Below, piece after piece: positions 52,858 through 61,457 of a stretch of 64,000 bases of DNA. How positions within the stretch are numbered: position 1 is the first letter of the stretch; each line of letters begins with the position of its first letter. A program made the position numbers and the translations under genes. The notes under the pieces were generated by a model, which saw only the letters and a program-made list of their open reading frames with translations, ran no database searches and had not been told where the DNA came from. This stretch comes from Streptococcus sp. 29896 (GTDB lineage: Bacteria; Bacillota; Bacilli; Lactobacillales; Streptococcaceae), in assembly GCF_032594915.1 (NCBI RefSeq), contig NZ_CP118733.1, forward strand, positions 1,550,001 to 1,614,000. The letters are read 5' to 3'.

Positions 52858-55116
52858 TTATTCTCCTAAAGTAATGGTAATTTTTTTGATCGAATCCAGC
52901 TTCTTGCCGATTTCCACACTTTGCTTGGCGACCTTGCTGCCCGACCCTTTGTAAACAATTTCAATTCCCGTCCACTTGGCAAAAACATCCACATTTTCCT
53001 GGGTCCAGCCATAGAGATCTGGTAGGGTGGTGAAATTGTCTGTCAGAAGCAAAATTTGCTGATTGGCTGCAAGATTGCTACCGGTCTTAACAGAAACCTT
53101 GGTGATTTCAGAGCCATTCCCCAAAATAATCGGTTGCACCAACTGACGACGCAATTCTTCTGCTGTAGCACCAGGTGAATGCCCGATGATATCTTCCAAG
53201 ACATATTCTGTTTCTTGACCAATGCTTGTCAACTGGACAGCTGGTTCAGTCAAACTCAAACTATCTTTCAGTAGCATGGCTTCTTTCAAAGACGGAGTCA
53301 CAATATCCCGCCAGTGAATTCCATTAAAAGTTTGGGGTTGTTGAACTGTAACATACATAATAAATTCAGGATCCTCCGCCGGAATCATGGCAACAATCGA
53401 ATTTATTGTATCGTGACTGCCACTCATATATCCAGTTCCATCATCTTTGGCAATTTGAGCGGTACCGGATTTAACAGCAATGTTATATCCATCAACATTA
53501 ATAACAGGTTGAGCTAAGCTCGGAGCATACAGGGTACCAAAATAAGGATCCGTTCCTACTGTCACCATGTAATTCAAGGTCTGATCCGCAGCTTCTTCCG
53601 AAACTGGTTTTCCCATTTCTTCTGGCTCACCAACCCGCACAGAAGCTGTGTTGGGATCATAAACCGCAGAGATATACTTGGGTTGAATCATAACTCCATT
53701 GTTTGCGATAGCTGAAAAAGCCCGCAACATCTGTGTTTGCGTCACAGAAATCCCCTGTCCAAAAGAGGACATCGCTATGGTAACAATGTTATCACCTGGC
53801 AAAAGACCACCTGTCTCATCCCCCATCCCAAAACGAGTGGGGTAACCAAATCGGAACTTATTGAGGTAATTCAACCAGGTTTCATCCCCCATCTGCTGCT
53901 CTAACATGGTCATCCCAATGTTACTCGAGAAGGCAAAACCTTGAGCCATGGTCATAATCTTTGCACTACCACCCGCGTTGACTTCCCAGTCCTTGATGGT
54001 TGCATCGGCAATGACATACTGGTCATTGTAGTAGGTTTGATTAGGGTCAAAAGTTCCATTGTCAATCGCAGAAGCCAGAGTCATGACTTTCATAGTTGAA
54101 CCTGGCTCAAAGTTGGCTTGGTAAAGAAGAGAGTAGTTGAGCAAGTCTTCATTGTCCATGCCTTCTTTAGTATCTGGATTATAACTTGGGCGTTGCGTTG
54201 TTGCCAAAATCTCGCCTGTTTTAGCTGCTACTAAAGTCGCACTAGCATACTTACCACTGGTTTCTTCAAAGAAGACATCCATGTTTGTTTCTAGAGAGCG
54301 TTGGAGGTCTGCAGAAATGGTTGTATAAACATCTTTTCCATCCACCGCCTTCACTTGGACATTTTCTGTTCCAGGATAGATGCGGCCAGCACTATCTTTT
54401 TCATAGATAATCTTTCCGTCTTGCCCGGAGAGAATATCATTGAGATAGTACTCCATCCCCATAGCTCCACTCAAACTATAACTGCCATCTTTGTTTTCAA
54501 CAGGGTTGGCTAGGCCGATAAAATTGGAAGCAAAATCCCCTTCAGGATAAAGACGACCTGGACTTGCTGAGAAGGAAATCCCCTTGATACCAGCCGTTTC
54601 CATCTCTTCTTGGATTGTGGTCATGGTGCTGTAAGAAATATTTTTTCCCAAAGTTCCAAAATAGACCTGCTTCAAATTGTTCATATTCAATTGTTGCAGT
54701 ACATAGTCCTTTTCCATCCCAAGATTTTTCTCAAAAATCTCAGCGACCTTACTGAACTGACTAGATTGCACATAGAGGACCTCTTTCAAAGCAGACACAT
54801 AGCTGGTATCAATGATGGCATAGACAGTATAGGTTGTCGAGTCCTCCGCAATTGGCTTACCCGTCCGATCATAGATGGTCCCACGTTTTGCCTGGACAGT
54901 AACCTCCGTTTGGTGCACTTTTTTGGCAGCTTCTGACAAATCAACACCAAATTTACTATCTGTCCCAATAATCACCGCAAAGTTAACCAAAAAGAGGCAA
55001 AATACGAAGACCGTCAAAAGAATGAGAGTCTGCCCCACCCTCCGACGGTTTTTTGATGGAATAAAGCGTTTCCGCAAAATATATGTTAAGAGACGATTCT
55101 TCTTTTTTCTTGCCAT
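52858..55116 (-). CDS. pbp2X: Penicillin-binding protein 2X (class B transpeptidase)
   Basis: The protein is 752 residues. A basic cytosolic start and one membrane helix ([20 protein letters not shown]) are followed by the class B pedestal, the transpeptidase domain with S340-T-M-K (nucleophile S340), S397-S-N and K549-S-G, and two C-terminal PASTA domains (from about residue 632). It cross-links septal peptidoglycan with FtsW and is a main beta-lactam target in streptococci. The motifs STMK, SSN and KSG are unaltered; resistance cannot be judged without a reference comparison. It overlaps ftsL by one base (TAATG). Confidence 0.97.
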   Translation of the reverse strand: MARKKKNRLLTYILRKRFIPSKNRRRVGQTLILLTVFVFCLFLVNFAVIIGTDSKFGVDLSEAAKKVHQTEVTVQAKRGTIYDRTGKPIAEDSTTYTVYAIIDTSYVSALKEVLYVQSSQFSKVAEIFEKNLGMEKDYVLQQLNMNNLKQVYFGTLGKNISYSTMTTIQEEMETAGIKGISFSASPGRLYPEGDFASNFIGLANPVENKDGSYSLSGAMGMEYYLNDILSGQDGKIIYEKDSAGRIYPGTENVQVKAVDGKDVYTTISADLQRSLETNMDVFFEETSGKYASATLVAAKTGEILATTQRPSYNPDTKEGMDNEDLLNYSLLYQANFEPGSTMKVMTLASAIDNGTFDPNQTYYNDQYVIADATIKDWEVNAGGSAKIMTMAQGFAFSSNIGMTMLEQQMGDETWLNYLNKFRFGYPTRFGMGDETGGLLPGDNIVTIAMSSFGQGISVTQTQMLRAFSAIANNGVMIQPKYISAVYDPNTASVRVGEPEEMGKPVSEEAADQTLNYMVTVGTDPYFGTLYAPSLAQPVINVDGYNIAVKSGTAQIAKDDGTGYMSGSHDTINSIVAMIPAEDPEFIMYVTVQQPQTFNGIHWRDIVTPSLKEAMLLKDSLSLTEPAVQLTSIGQETEYVLEDIIGHSPGATAEELRRQLVQPIILGNGSEITKVSVKTGSNLAANQQILLLTDNFTTLPDLYGWTQENVDVFAKWTGIEIVYKGSGSKVAKQSVEIGKKLDSIKKITITLGE

Positions 55117-55439
55117 TAATTTGCAACCCCGATATTGTCATTATTATAAGACAAGCCTTCCTTCTCTGCGATTTCCAACAATCGAGCAGAACGGGTCAAC
55201 TCATTGACAGCTTGTTTGGCATCGTCAATCTCGACCTGCTTAGCAGAAATTTCTTGATTGATTCGAGCCATATCCGATTGGACCTGTAACAAACGGGTCT
55301 GCATAAAGACGATTCCGATGGCCAAGACCAAGCCTGTCACCACGATACTTCCATAGAATGCTTTTTCAACACGACTAAAGGTCTTGATTTTATTTCCAAT
55401 CACCTTCATAGTCGCTTCCCGACGATTATCTTGTAACAT
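55116..55439 (-). CDS. ftsL: Cell division protein FtsL
   Basis: The protein is 107 residues. A short cytosolic N-terminus is followed by one membrane helix (about residues 30-52, FYGSIVVTGLVLAIGIVFMQ) and an extracellular coiled coil (LQVQSDMARINQEISAKQVE continuing into AKQAVNELTR). This is FtsL, the bitopic divisome protein that pairs with DivIC/FtsB and activates the FtsW-Pbp2X septal synthase. The identification rests on structure and position between rsmH and pbp2X, since FtsL sequences diverge. It starts 15 bases after rsmH. Confidence 0.93.
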   Translation of the reverse strand: MLQDNRREATMKVIGNKIKTFSRVEKAFYGSIVVTGLVLAIGIVFMQTRLLQVQSDMARINQEISAKQVEIDDAKQAVNELTRSARLLEIAEKEGLSYNNDNIGVAN

Positions 55440-55454
55440 GTCGCTTCTCTTTCT

Positions 55455-56405
55455 TTACTGATGCACTTTTTTGGCTACACGCAATTTAGCTGAATGTGCC
55501 CGGTTATTAGCCTCCAACTCCTCCTGACTCGGCAAAATTGGCTTGCGATTAACCAACTCAAGTGGCGCCTTTAAGTCTTCTGGGATAAAAGGCAAGCCTT
55601 TGGGCACATCAATAGTACTGGCTTCCTTAAAGAGTTGTTTGGTCAGACGATCTTCCAAGGAATGGAAGGTAATGACCGAGATACGTCCATCCAAAGCTAA
55701 GAGATCAATTGCCTGCTGGATAGACTCATCCGCCGCCCCCAATTCATCATTAACTTCAATCCGAATGGCCTGAAAAATCTGCTTGGCAGGGTGGCCCTTC
55801 TTCTTGAGTTCCTTGGCTGGCTTAGCAGACTTAATCAGTTCTGCCAACTCAGTTGTCGTTTCAATAGGTTTGATGGCACGTGCCTGTTCAATTTTACGAG
55901 CAATCTGTTTGGAAAATTTATCCTCACCATACTTGAAAAAAATCCGTACCAAATCATGGTAGTCATAGGTATTGACCACCTCATAGGCTGTCAACTGACC
56001 ATCACGGTTCATTCGCATATCAAGCGGCGCATCTTGTTTGTAAGAAAAGCCACGCTCCCGCTCATCCAGCTGTGGACTAGATACTCCTAAATCATAACAA
56101 ATCCCATCAATCTCTGTTACACCTAGCTCCGCCAAGCGAGTCTTGAGATTGCGGAAATTATCCCTGATAAAGGTCACTTGTCCCTTTTCAATGTAGGATG
56201 CCAAGCGAATATGGGCATGATCAATAGCAGTCTGATCCTGATCAAAGGCATAAAGATGCCCCCCATCCGTCAGCTGACTCAAAAGGTACTCACTATGACC
56301 TGCCCCACCTAAGGTAGCATCTACATAAATTCCATTTGGTTTGATGTCTAACATATCTACTGTTTCGTGCAAAAGCACAGTAGTGTGATTAAATTCCTTG
56401 CTCAT
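55455..56405 (-). CDS. rsmH: 16S rRNA (cytosine(1402)-N4)-methyltransferase
   Basis: The protein is 316 residues. The SAM-binding motif [19 protein letters not shown] and the downstream [11 protein letters not shown] and [19 protein letters not shown] are diagnostic, and the C-terminus has the [20 protein letters not shown] signature. It methylates N4 of C1402 in the ribosomal P site. It is the first gene of the division cluster; a TGGTACAAT extended -10 lies 13-21 bases before the start. The mRNA leader would be very short. Confidence 0.96.
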   Translation of the reverse strand: MSKEFNHTTVLLHETVDMLDIKPNGIYVDATLGGAGHSEYLLSQLTDGGHLYAFDQDQTAIDHAHIRLASYIEKGQVTFIRDNFRNLKTRLAELGVTEIDGICYDLGVSSPQLDERERGFSYKQDAPLDMRMNRDGQLTAYEVVNTYDYHDLVRIFFKYGEDKFSKQIARKIEQARAIKPIETTTELAELIKSAKPAKELKKKGHPAKQIFQAIRIEVNDELGAADESIQQAIDLLALDGRISVITFHSLEDRLTKQLFKEASTIDVPKGLPFIPEDLKAPLELVNRKPILPSQEELEANNRAHSAKLRVAKKVHQ

Positions 56406-56465
56406 ATCTTATCTATTGTACCACAAATTGATTCAAAAAGAAGTCGAAAACTGTTGCAAGAAATT

Positions 56466-56483
56466 TGTCAAATATAGTTGACA
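56466..56483. promoter_or_regulatory. Operator 1 of the XRE/DUF3278 locus
   Basis: TGTCAAATATAGTTGACA is an 18-bp palindrome (6-6-6). Its right half is the TTGACA -35 box of the promoter that follows. Confidence 0.7.
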
Positions 56484-56506
56484 CCGTTTATAAAATTGTA
56501 TATACT
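56478..56506 (+). promoter_or_regulatory. Promoter of the XRE/DUF3278 operon
   Basis: Consensus TTGACA, 17 bases, TATACT. The -35 box lies in operator 1, and operators 2 and 3 lie downstream of the start point, so a bound repressor would shut the promoter. Confidence 0.8.
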
Positions 56507-56520
56507 AATATCACAAAATA

Positions 56521-56538
56521 TGTCGTATATAATTGACA
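56521..56538. promoter_or_regulatory. Operator 2 of the XRE/DUF3278 locus
   Basis: TGTCGTATATAATTGACA, 55 bases after operator 1 and differing from it at three positions. Confidence 0.68.
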
Positions 56539-56576
56539 ATCAATTGGGAGACGTCCCACATTTTTTTACACTAGTG

Positions 56577-56594
56577 TGTCAGATATAATTGACA
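56577..56594. promoter_or_regulatory. Operator 3 of the XRE/DUF3278 locus
   Basis: TGTCAGATATAATTGACA, 56 bases after operator 2, ending just before the ribosome binding site of the regulator gene. Confidence 0.68.
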
Positions 56595-56609
56595 TGGAAA
56601 GGAAGGCAT

Positions 56610-56798
56610 ATGAATCGTGTCAAAGACTATCGTCTCTTGCAAGGTATTTCCCAGCTGGATTTGGCCAAGGCCATCGGCGTATCCAGGCAGACCATCAACA
56701 TGATTGAAAACAACAAGTACAATCCCTCACTGGATCTCTGCATCAACCTTGCCAAGGCTCTAGAAACCGACCTCAATAGCCTCTTTTGGAACGATTAG
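56610..56798 (+). CDS. XRE (Cro/CI) family transcriptional regulator
   Basis: The protein is 62 residues and is essentially one helix-turn-helix domain: RVKDYRLLQGISQLDLAKAI followed by GVSRQTINMIENNKYNPSLD and LCINLAKALETDLNSLF. The start at 56610 is set by AAGGAAGG six bases before it. Three palindromic copies of TGTCAxATATAxTTGACA lie upstream, which makes autorepression very likely. Regulators of this short type commonly precede DUF3278-type and other small membrane protein genes in Firmicutes. What signal it senses is unknown; it has no ligand domain. Confidence 0.92.
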   Translation: MNRVKDYRLLQGISQLDLAKAIGVSRQTINMIENNKYNPSLDLCINLAKALETDLNSLFWND

Positions 56799-56810
56799 AA
56801 AGGAAGCACC

Positions 56811-57011
56811 ATGAAAAAGAACACACACCAAGCCCTCATCTCGACTCTTATCTTTCTCTCCTGCTTTGCCCTCTTTCAGCTTTGGGGAAATAGCCGAGCA
56901 GACATCATGCATATCATCAGCCAAGCAAAATTTTGGCTACAATTGCTGATTACCGGGACCATCTACTTCTTAGGCTTTGTTTACATCTTACCATTGATCG
57001 ATCAAAAATAA
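56811..57011 (+). CDS. Small two-helix membrane protein
   Basis: The protein is 66 residues with two membrane segments (about residues 9-26 and 40-61) and few charged residues between them. It is not recognised as a named family. It lies 12 bases after the XRE gene, has an AAAGGAAGC ribosome site and is followed by the DUF3278 protein after 10 bases, so it is part of the same operon. Similar small proteins accompany XRE/DUF3278 loci, but no function is known. Confidence 0.75.
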   Translation: MKKNTHQALISTLIFLSCFALFQLWGNSRADIMHIISQAKFWLQLLITGTIYFLGFVYILPLIDQK

Positions 57012-57021
57012 GGAGCTGCTT

Positions 57022-58104
57022 ATGAAAAAGGAAACCTTTCAAGATAAATTGATCAAACGCTTTTACGGTATCACAGGACCTCTGGATGAATTTCGCAAAA
57101 AAGAAGCCTTCCGACTGGGAAACACCTGCTTCATCCCCCTCTTTTGGGGTATCCTTTTTGTCACTCTACTGGCAGTCGCCTTAGCCAAGCGGTATCCAGA
57201 ATTTGTGGCCTTTGGCTACCCTATCTTCATTCTTTTTGCTACTCTCGGGCTTGTCCACTTCTTAGCCTATCAGCTCTCTCGCAAACAACTGGACAACCTA
57301 GATATGGAAGAACTGACTGCCAAGGAGCAGAAAAAACTCAAGGGCTCCAGTATTAAATTTGCCCTCTACTTTACTACTTTTATGCACCTGTGGAATGTCC
57401 TGTTTGATAGCTGGATGGAGGGAACAAGCTTTTTTGACCAACTAGTTGACCCACGAAAATTCCTAGCAGCTGCTATTTCAGGGATTCTTATCGGAATTGC
57501 TCTTGAAATCATGTTACGCAAACGCATCAAAAAAGCGGAGTTACTAACTGTCAGCTCTGCTATTTCCAAAGAAGAACCTAGGTGGATTCAAAACATGATA
57601 CGGCACTTCTATGGTATCCGTGGCCCCTTGGATGAATACCGGCGCAGCCAGGCAGATGCTATCGGTGGGCAAGCCTTTATTTACTTCTTCTACTTCCTCT
57701 TGCTTGGAAATGCTGTCGCTTACTTTCTGGCTATCCGCTATCCTGTTGCGGTTGCCACCTACTATCCGACTGTCGTTGGTCTCTTTAGTTTTATCTTGCT
57801 CGGTGTGGTCAATATGCAAACCCTTCATGCTGATCTTCCCCAATATGACATAGACGAACTCAGTCCTGAGGAAAGACAGGGGCGGACCCTCAATCCACTA
57901 ATTTGGGGACTAGGAGTCACCCTGCTTTCGACAGTTTTTGCTGGACTGGCTGACCTCTTCAACCTAAACCTGCCCCTACTGGCCTCAATCATCCATATCA
58001 AATCCCTTCTCTTTGGTAGTATGATGGGCCTATTTGCTAGTATAGCCCTGTCAGCCTTTGCCTATCTGCAAAAACTGGAGGCAGATACGACTAAGAAAAA
58101 ATAA
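57022..58104 (+). CDS. Duplicated DUF3278-type membrane protein
   Basis: The protein is 360 residues and contains two tandem copies of one unit. RFYGITGPLDEFRKKEAFRL near residue 13 and HFYGIRGPLDEYRRSQADAI near residue 195 are offset by 182 residues, each followed by a four-helix membrane block and an acidic DxEELT/DIDELS segment. The unit matches DUF3278 as I recall it, a family of unknown function usually found as a single copy beside an XRE regulator. AAGGAG lies seven bases before the start. The double form presumably arose by in-frame tandem duplication and may act as a covalent dimer. Confidence 0.85.
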   Translation: MKKETFQDKLIKRFYGITGPLDEFRKKEAFRLGNTCFIPLFWGILFVTLLAVALAKRYPEFVAFGYPIFILFATLGLVHFLAYQLSRKQLDNLDMEELTAKEQKKLKGSSIKFALYFTTFMHLWNVLFDSWMEGTSFFDQLVDPRKFLAAAISGILIGIALEIMLRKRIKKAELLTVSSAISKEEPRWIQNMIRHFYGIRGPLDEYRRSQADAIGGQAFIYFFYFLLLGNAVAYFLAIRYPVAVATYYPTVVGLFSFILLGVVNMQTLHADLPQYDIDELSPEERQGRTLNPLIWGLGVTLLSTVFAGLADLFNLNLPLLASIIHIKSLLFGSMMGLFASIALSAFAYLQKLEADTTKKK

Positions 58105-58114
58105 GGAGTAACCC

Positions 58115-58444
58115 ATGAACACCCCCTTTTCCCATAAACAATCCTTTCAATTCTTTGTTCTATTTTATAGTCTGTTCTCTGCCTTTCTGATCTATTCCTA
58201 CATCGTCAAGGAGCCCTTTCACGATAGCTTCCTGTTCGTTCTTCCCATCGTCCAGATGCTCAAACCCTTTAAATCAGCAGAAGAAAGGCATTACTTTATT
58301 CTCTCAAGTGTCTTTACAGTTATTGTCATGACCCTGACCTACGGCATAGGCATTTGGCTTGGACAGATAAAACCACTTATCCTCATATTACCTACTGGAT
58401 TTGCCATCACCATCTTCTATCGATTGTTTTACAAGAAGAACTAG
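58115..58444 (+). CDS. Four-helix membrane protein of the XRE/DUF3278 operon
   Basis: The protein is 109 residues with about four membrane segments (residues 10-29, 35-50, 62-81 and 88-104). Its family is not recognised. The N-terminus NTPFSHKQSFQFFVLFYSLF is unusually aromatic. It lies 10 bases after the DUF3278 gene with AAGGAGTAACCC before the ATG, so it is expressed with the operon. A short stretch of further membrane-type coding sequence follows (58449-58642) without a convincing start, perhaps the remains of another member. Confidence 0.75.
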   Translation: MNTPFSHKQSFQFFVLFYSLFSAFLIYSYIVKEPFHDSFLFVLPIVQMLKPFKSAEERHYFILSSVFTVIVMTLTYGIGIWLGQIKPLILILPTGFAITIFYRLFYKKN

Positions 58445-58448
58445 GCTA

Positions 58449-58642
58449 ATCACCCCCACACAATTCTTTCCCTCGTGCCCTGTCAGGCAGCACGTTTTGT
58501 TCCAAGTCAGAAAACCATTGCTCTGGATGATGGCTAACGGCATACTCCTTATCCTTTTCATCGGAGTTTTTACGGGACAGGTCAACATCCTGCAATTTCT
58601 AATGGTTCTCTGCTTATTCAGTTTTTTCGCCCTTCCCACTTG
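58449..58642 (+). pseudogene. Possible remnant of a small membrane protein gene
   Basis: The frame ending at 58642 encodes a clear hydrophobic C-terminal part (MANGILLILFIGVFTGQ and LMVLCLFSFFAL), but the residues before it are unlike a normal N-terminus, and no ribosome binding site or start codon fits. It is best read as the tail of a decayed gene belonging to the upstream operon; a real short protein from the ATG near 58530 cannot be excluded. Confidence 0.35.
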
Positions 58643-58665
58643 AAAAAAATAGCATCCAACCACGA

Positions 58666-58694
58666 TTTACAAAGTCGTATTTTTTCTATACAAT
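58666..58694 (+). promoter_or_regulatory. Promoter of the NusG-II domain protein gene
   Basis: TTTACA, 17 bases, TACAAT. The ribosome site GAGG starts only two bases after the -10 box, so the mRNA leader is very short. Confidence 0.55.
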
Positions 58695-58703
58695 AGAGGA
58701 TAT

Positions 58704-59129
58704 ATGACAGTCAAATCAATTCTTAAACAACTCAAACCCTTTGATTACGTGTTTATCGGACTCGCCCTACTGCTATCGATTCTGCCAGCTATTTTGACCT
58801 ACTCACACCTAGCTGCAAAAACGGACCAAGCAAGTATTATTGCCTATGTCCGTATCAATGGCCAAGTGGTTGACCAGTTCGAATTATCAAAAGATACTCC
58901 CCACCAGGAAGTCACCTACTACCCCAATGACGGACAGTACAATATCATCGAAGTGGATGGTGAACGCATCCGAGTTAAGGAAGATAATAGCCCCGACCAA
59001 ATCGCGGTTCGAACTAGCTGGATCAGTCAACCTGGAGAACTCTCTGTCTGCCTACCTCACAATCTCATGATTGAAATACAATCTCAATCACCAAATGAGG
59101 AAGAAGATCAGCTAATTTTACCCCTTTAA
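58704..59129 (+). CDS. NusG domain II-containing protein (EetA-like)
   Basis: The protein is 141 residues. One N-terminal membrane helix (FDYVFIGLALLLSILPAILT) is followed by an extracellular NusG-II-type beta domain with VRINGQVVDQFELSKDTPHQ, IIEVDGERIRVKEDNSPDQI and a conserved CLPHN loop. Proteins of this kind (EetA) are encoded in flavin-based extracellular electron transfer loci of Firmicutes, usually beside EetB. EetB is not seen here. It is convergent with the prenyltransferase gene of the same locus. Role in electron transfer is inferred from context; the family itself is seen. Confidence 0.75.
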   Translation: MTVKSILKQLKPFDYVFIGLALLLSILPAILTYSHLAAKTDQASIIAYVRINGQVVDQFELSKDTPHQEVTYYPNDGQYNIIEVDGERIRVKEDNSPDQIAVRTSWISQPGELSVCLPHNLMIEIQSQSPNEEEDQLILPL

Positions 59130-59160
59130 AACACGGCTTCCCAAAGCTGTCTCATCCAAC

Positions 59161-59208
59161 AAAAAACGCATAAGATCCTGCTTCAACCAGCTTGATTTTA
59201 TGCGTTTT
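59161..59208. terminator. Bidirectional terminator downstream of the EetA-like gene
   Basis: AAAACGCATAAGATC and GATTTTATGCGTTTT form a stem nearly identical to the terminator at 11065-11112, with A/T runs on both sides. Confidence 0.82.
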
Positions 59209-59235
59209 ACTTTATACTAAATCATTTCGTTTTTT

Positions 59236-59339
59236 ATACTCAATGAAAATCAAAAACAGACTAGGCGACGCAGATGCAGATAGAACTGAAGTTCATCAAA
59301 TCAAGTCAACAACGTCTGATTTTGATTTTCGAAGAGTAT
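59236..59339. repeat. RUP-like miniature inverted-repeat element, copy 4
   Basis: This is 104 bp with about 25-bp terminal inverted repeats: ATACTCAATGAAAATCAAAA against the complement of the right end, ATACTCTTCGAAAATCAAAA. The ends match the pneumococcal RUP termini as I recall them, and the core CTAGGCGACGCAG is related to copies 1-3. The right end reaches the first base of the prenyltransferase stop codon. Confidence 0.78.
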
Positions 59340-60316
59340 TATTTTACAAAGATTGCCACCAGTAATACCAAGAGATAAACCAAGGAATAGAGAATGAAAC
59401 TTTTCACAGCTTCAATAAACGTTTGGCTCTTAACTGGTTTCTTTAAAAAGCGTTTCAAAAATTGAAACGAAGGTACTAGGGCGACCAGTCCTAGCAAGGC
59501 CCAGACCGGAAGCATACCTGTCCCTACAAAGAGTAACCACAGCATCCAGGACAAGAACCAGAGGAAAAAGTAAAGTCTCAAGCTGACACCCTTCCCCAGA
59601 TAATAAACCAAAGTATAGCGATGGTTGCGAATGTCTGTCTCCAAATCGCAGATATTATTGGCCAACATGATATTGGCAATCAAGCAAACCAAAGGCAGAC
59701 TCATAAAGATGAGCTCCAAGACCTTAAACCAAGAAAACTGCAAGGTCATCCACTGGCCGAGAAAATGACTAACCACCAATTGGCTGGGATTTTGAACAAA
59801 AACGGCTAGAAAAAAGATACCAAATCCCATGGTCACTCCAGAAAATACTTCGCCCAAAGGCATCCGTGATAATGGAATGGGACCAAAGGTGTAAAAAATG
59901 CCAATCAGAAAACACAGGACCCCCATTGGCAACAAGAGCCAGTTGGTCTGCCAGACTAAAATGAGAGAAAAGAGGATGGACCAAAAGAGCAAGAAAAAGA
60001 TAATCTGCACCATCAGGCCAAAATCCAATTCATGTTTGCCGATAACATTTTCCTCTGTCTGGTAGTTTTTATCCTTAGCCTTATAAAAATCCATGGTATT
60101 GTTGATGGCTGTCGTGCACATGTCAAAGGTCAGGACAGCCAATACGAACAGGGCAGTGGTCAGCCAATTAAAGGTTTGGTAACGATAGACAGACCAAAGA
60201 ATTCCCAGCACCATGGGAAAGACACTGGCAACCTTGGTTTTAATTTCGACAAATTCTAAAAATTGTGGAAGGCTGAGCCTTCTATTTTGCTTCTTCAACA
60301 AGATGATACTCCTCAT
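59339..60316 (-). CDS. UbiA family prenyltransferase (DHNA polyprenyltransferase, MenA/DmkA-like)
   Basis: The protein is 325 residues with about nine membrane helices and the two Asp-rich motifs that bind prenyl diphosphate through Mg2+: NNTMDFYKAKD and NNICDLETDIRN. It should join a polyprenyl chain to 1,4-dihydroxy-2-naphthoate, giving demethylmenaquinone. No genes for making the naphthoate are in the window, and many streptococci need it from outside. It overlaps apbE by 35 bases. The ATG at 60316 has no ribosome site; a TTG five codons later is seven bases after AGGAG and could be the real start. A RUP-like element abuts the stop codon. Confidence 0.9.
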   Translation of the reverse strand: MRSIILLKKQNRRLSLPQFLEFVEIKTKVASVFPMVLGILWSVYRYQTFNWLTTALFVLAVLTFDMCTTAINNTMDFYKAKDKNYQTEENVIGKHELDFGLMVQIIFFLLFWSILFSLILVWQTNWLLLPMGVLCFLIGIFYTFGPIPLSRMPLGEVFSGVTMGFGIFFLAVFVQNPSQLVVSHFLGQWMTLQFSWFKVLELIFMSLPLVCLIANIMLANNICDLETDIRNHRYTLVYYLGKGVSLRLYFFLWFLSWMLWLLFVGTGMLPVWALLGLVALVPSFQFLKRFLKKPVKSQTFIEAVKSFILYSLVYLLVLLVAIFVK

Positions 60317-61349
60317 TGCTTAAAACGAAGCGATTGGTCAAGCCATCACTTAGGTAAACACCATGTTCCTTGTCGATAAAAACAGCCTCGACACCATCTA
60401 GAGCATTGACAAAGGCCAAGCCCTCTTCAATCCCCATCAAGAAGAGACTGGTCGATAAGGCATCTCCTTTAACCGAAGTCTCAGAAAAAACGGTCACTCC
60501 TGAAATGGAGTTTTCTACTGGGTAGCCCGTTTGGGGATTAAGGATGTGATGGTAACGTACACCATCTACTTCCAAGTAGCGTTCGTAAATCCCAGAGGTC
60601 ACCACAGAGCCATCTATCACACGAACAGAACCGACCGTTGCTCCTCTGATTTCATCTGGATCCTGAACCCCAACATTCCAGCCTTGGTCACTATTTGGAG
60701 AGGTTCCCATAACTACCACGTTGCCACCGAGGTTGATGACAGCTGTTGTAATCCCATTGCTGGCAAACAATTCCTGAACCTGATCCGCAATATAGCCCTT
60801 TGAAATCGCCCCTAGCTCCAAGGCCATACCCTCTTCAAGGAAAACGGTCTGTTTCTCCTTATCAAGCTGGATGGCTGTGTAATCAATATGGGTTAAGGCC
60901 GCATCAATTTCTGCTTGCTCAGGTTTTCGTGCCTGGTCCGAACCAATCTGCCAGAGATTGCTGACCGCACCGATGGAAATATCAAACAACCCCTGACTTG
61001 CTCGGCTCATCTCAACAGCCTTTTCTATAATTTCAAAGGTCCGCTCATCCACTTGGACAGCTTCTTGACCAGCTGCCTGATTGATCCTGTAAATATCCGA
61101 CCCTTCTATGTTGGTCGACAATAACTCTTCCATCTCTTTTATGTAAGCGATGGCCTGATCCATGGTTTCTTCTTGACCAGAATGGTAAATACTCAACTGG
61201 ACCACTGTGTGCAAAAGACTTTCACTCCGTGTCAGAGGAGTCTTTTCTACGGCTAACTGGCTGCTTGATTGGGCTTGTCCACATGCTGTCAAGAGGAGGC
61301 CAAAACCGACCAAACAAACCACTAAGGCAAATCTCCAATATTTTTTCAT
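60282..61349 (-). CDS. apbE: FAD:protein FMN transferase ApbE (FmnB-like lipoprotein)
   Basis: The protein is 355 residues. The signal peptide ends in the lipobox LLTAC, so the enzyme is anchored on the outer membrane face. ApbE motifs include HTVVQLSIYH, the FAD-binding ELGAISKGYIADQV and AVINLGGNVVVMG, and the metal-binding DALSTSLFLMG near the C-terminus. It attaches FMN from FAD to a Thr or Ser of target proteins; the neighbouring lipoprotein carries such a site (SGAT). In Listeria the equivalent FmnB serves extracellular electron transfer. It lies between that lipoprotein's terminator and the overlapping prenyltransferase gene. Confidence 0.95.
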   Translation of the reverse strand: MKKYWRFALVVCLVGFGLLLTACGQAQSSSQLAVEKTPLTRSESLLHTVVQLSIYHSGQEETMDQAIAYIKEMEELLSTNIEGSDIYRINQAAGQEAVQVDERTFEIIEKAVEMSRASQGLFDISIGAVSNLWQIGSDQARKPEQAEIDAALTHIDYTAIQLDKEKQTVFLEEGMALELGAISKGYIADQVQELFASNGITTAVINLGGNVVVMGTSPNSDQGWNVGVQDPDEIRGATVGSVRVIDGSVVTSGIYERYLEVDGVRYHHILNPQTGYPVENSISGVTVFSETSVKGDALSTSLFLMGIEEGLAFVNALDGVEAVFIDKEHGVYLSDGLTNRFVLSNEEYHLVEEAK

Positions 61350-61404
61350 CTAAACTACCGTCCTTTTGTCTATCTTAACATATTTTTCTGGAAATCTCTG
61401 CCTT

Positions 61405-61438
61405 AAAAAAGAAAGCACAGTAGCCTTGACTACCGTGC
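61405..61438 (-). terminator. Terminator of the FMN-binding lipoprotein gene
   Basis: GCACGGTAG-N6-CTACTGTGC followed by TTTCTTTTTT on the minus strand, 20 bases after the stop codon. Confidence 0.88.
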
Positions 61439-61457
61439 CTTATCTGACTTCAACAGA

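Noticed and set aside
56466..56594. A CRISPR-like array
   Set aside because: Only three 18-bp palindromes with related spacing occur, directly at a promoter, and there are no cas genes; operators fit better.
58401..58643. A complete gene for an 80-residue membrane protein
   Set aside because: Its first half overlaps the end of the previous gene in another frame, with no ribosome site; it is listed only as a possible remnant.
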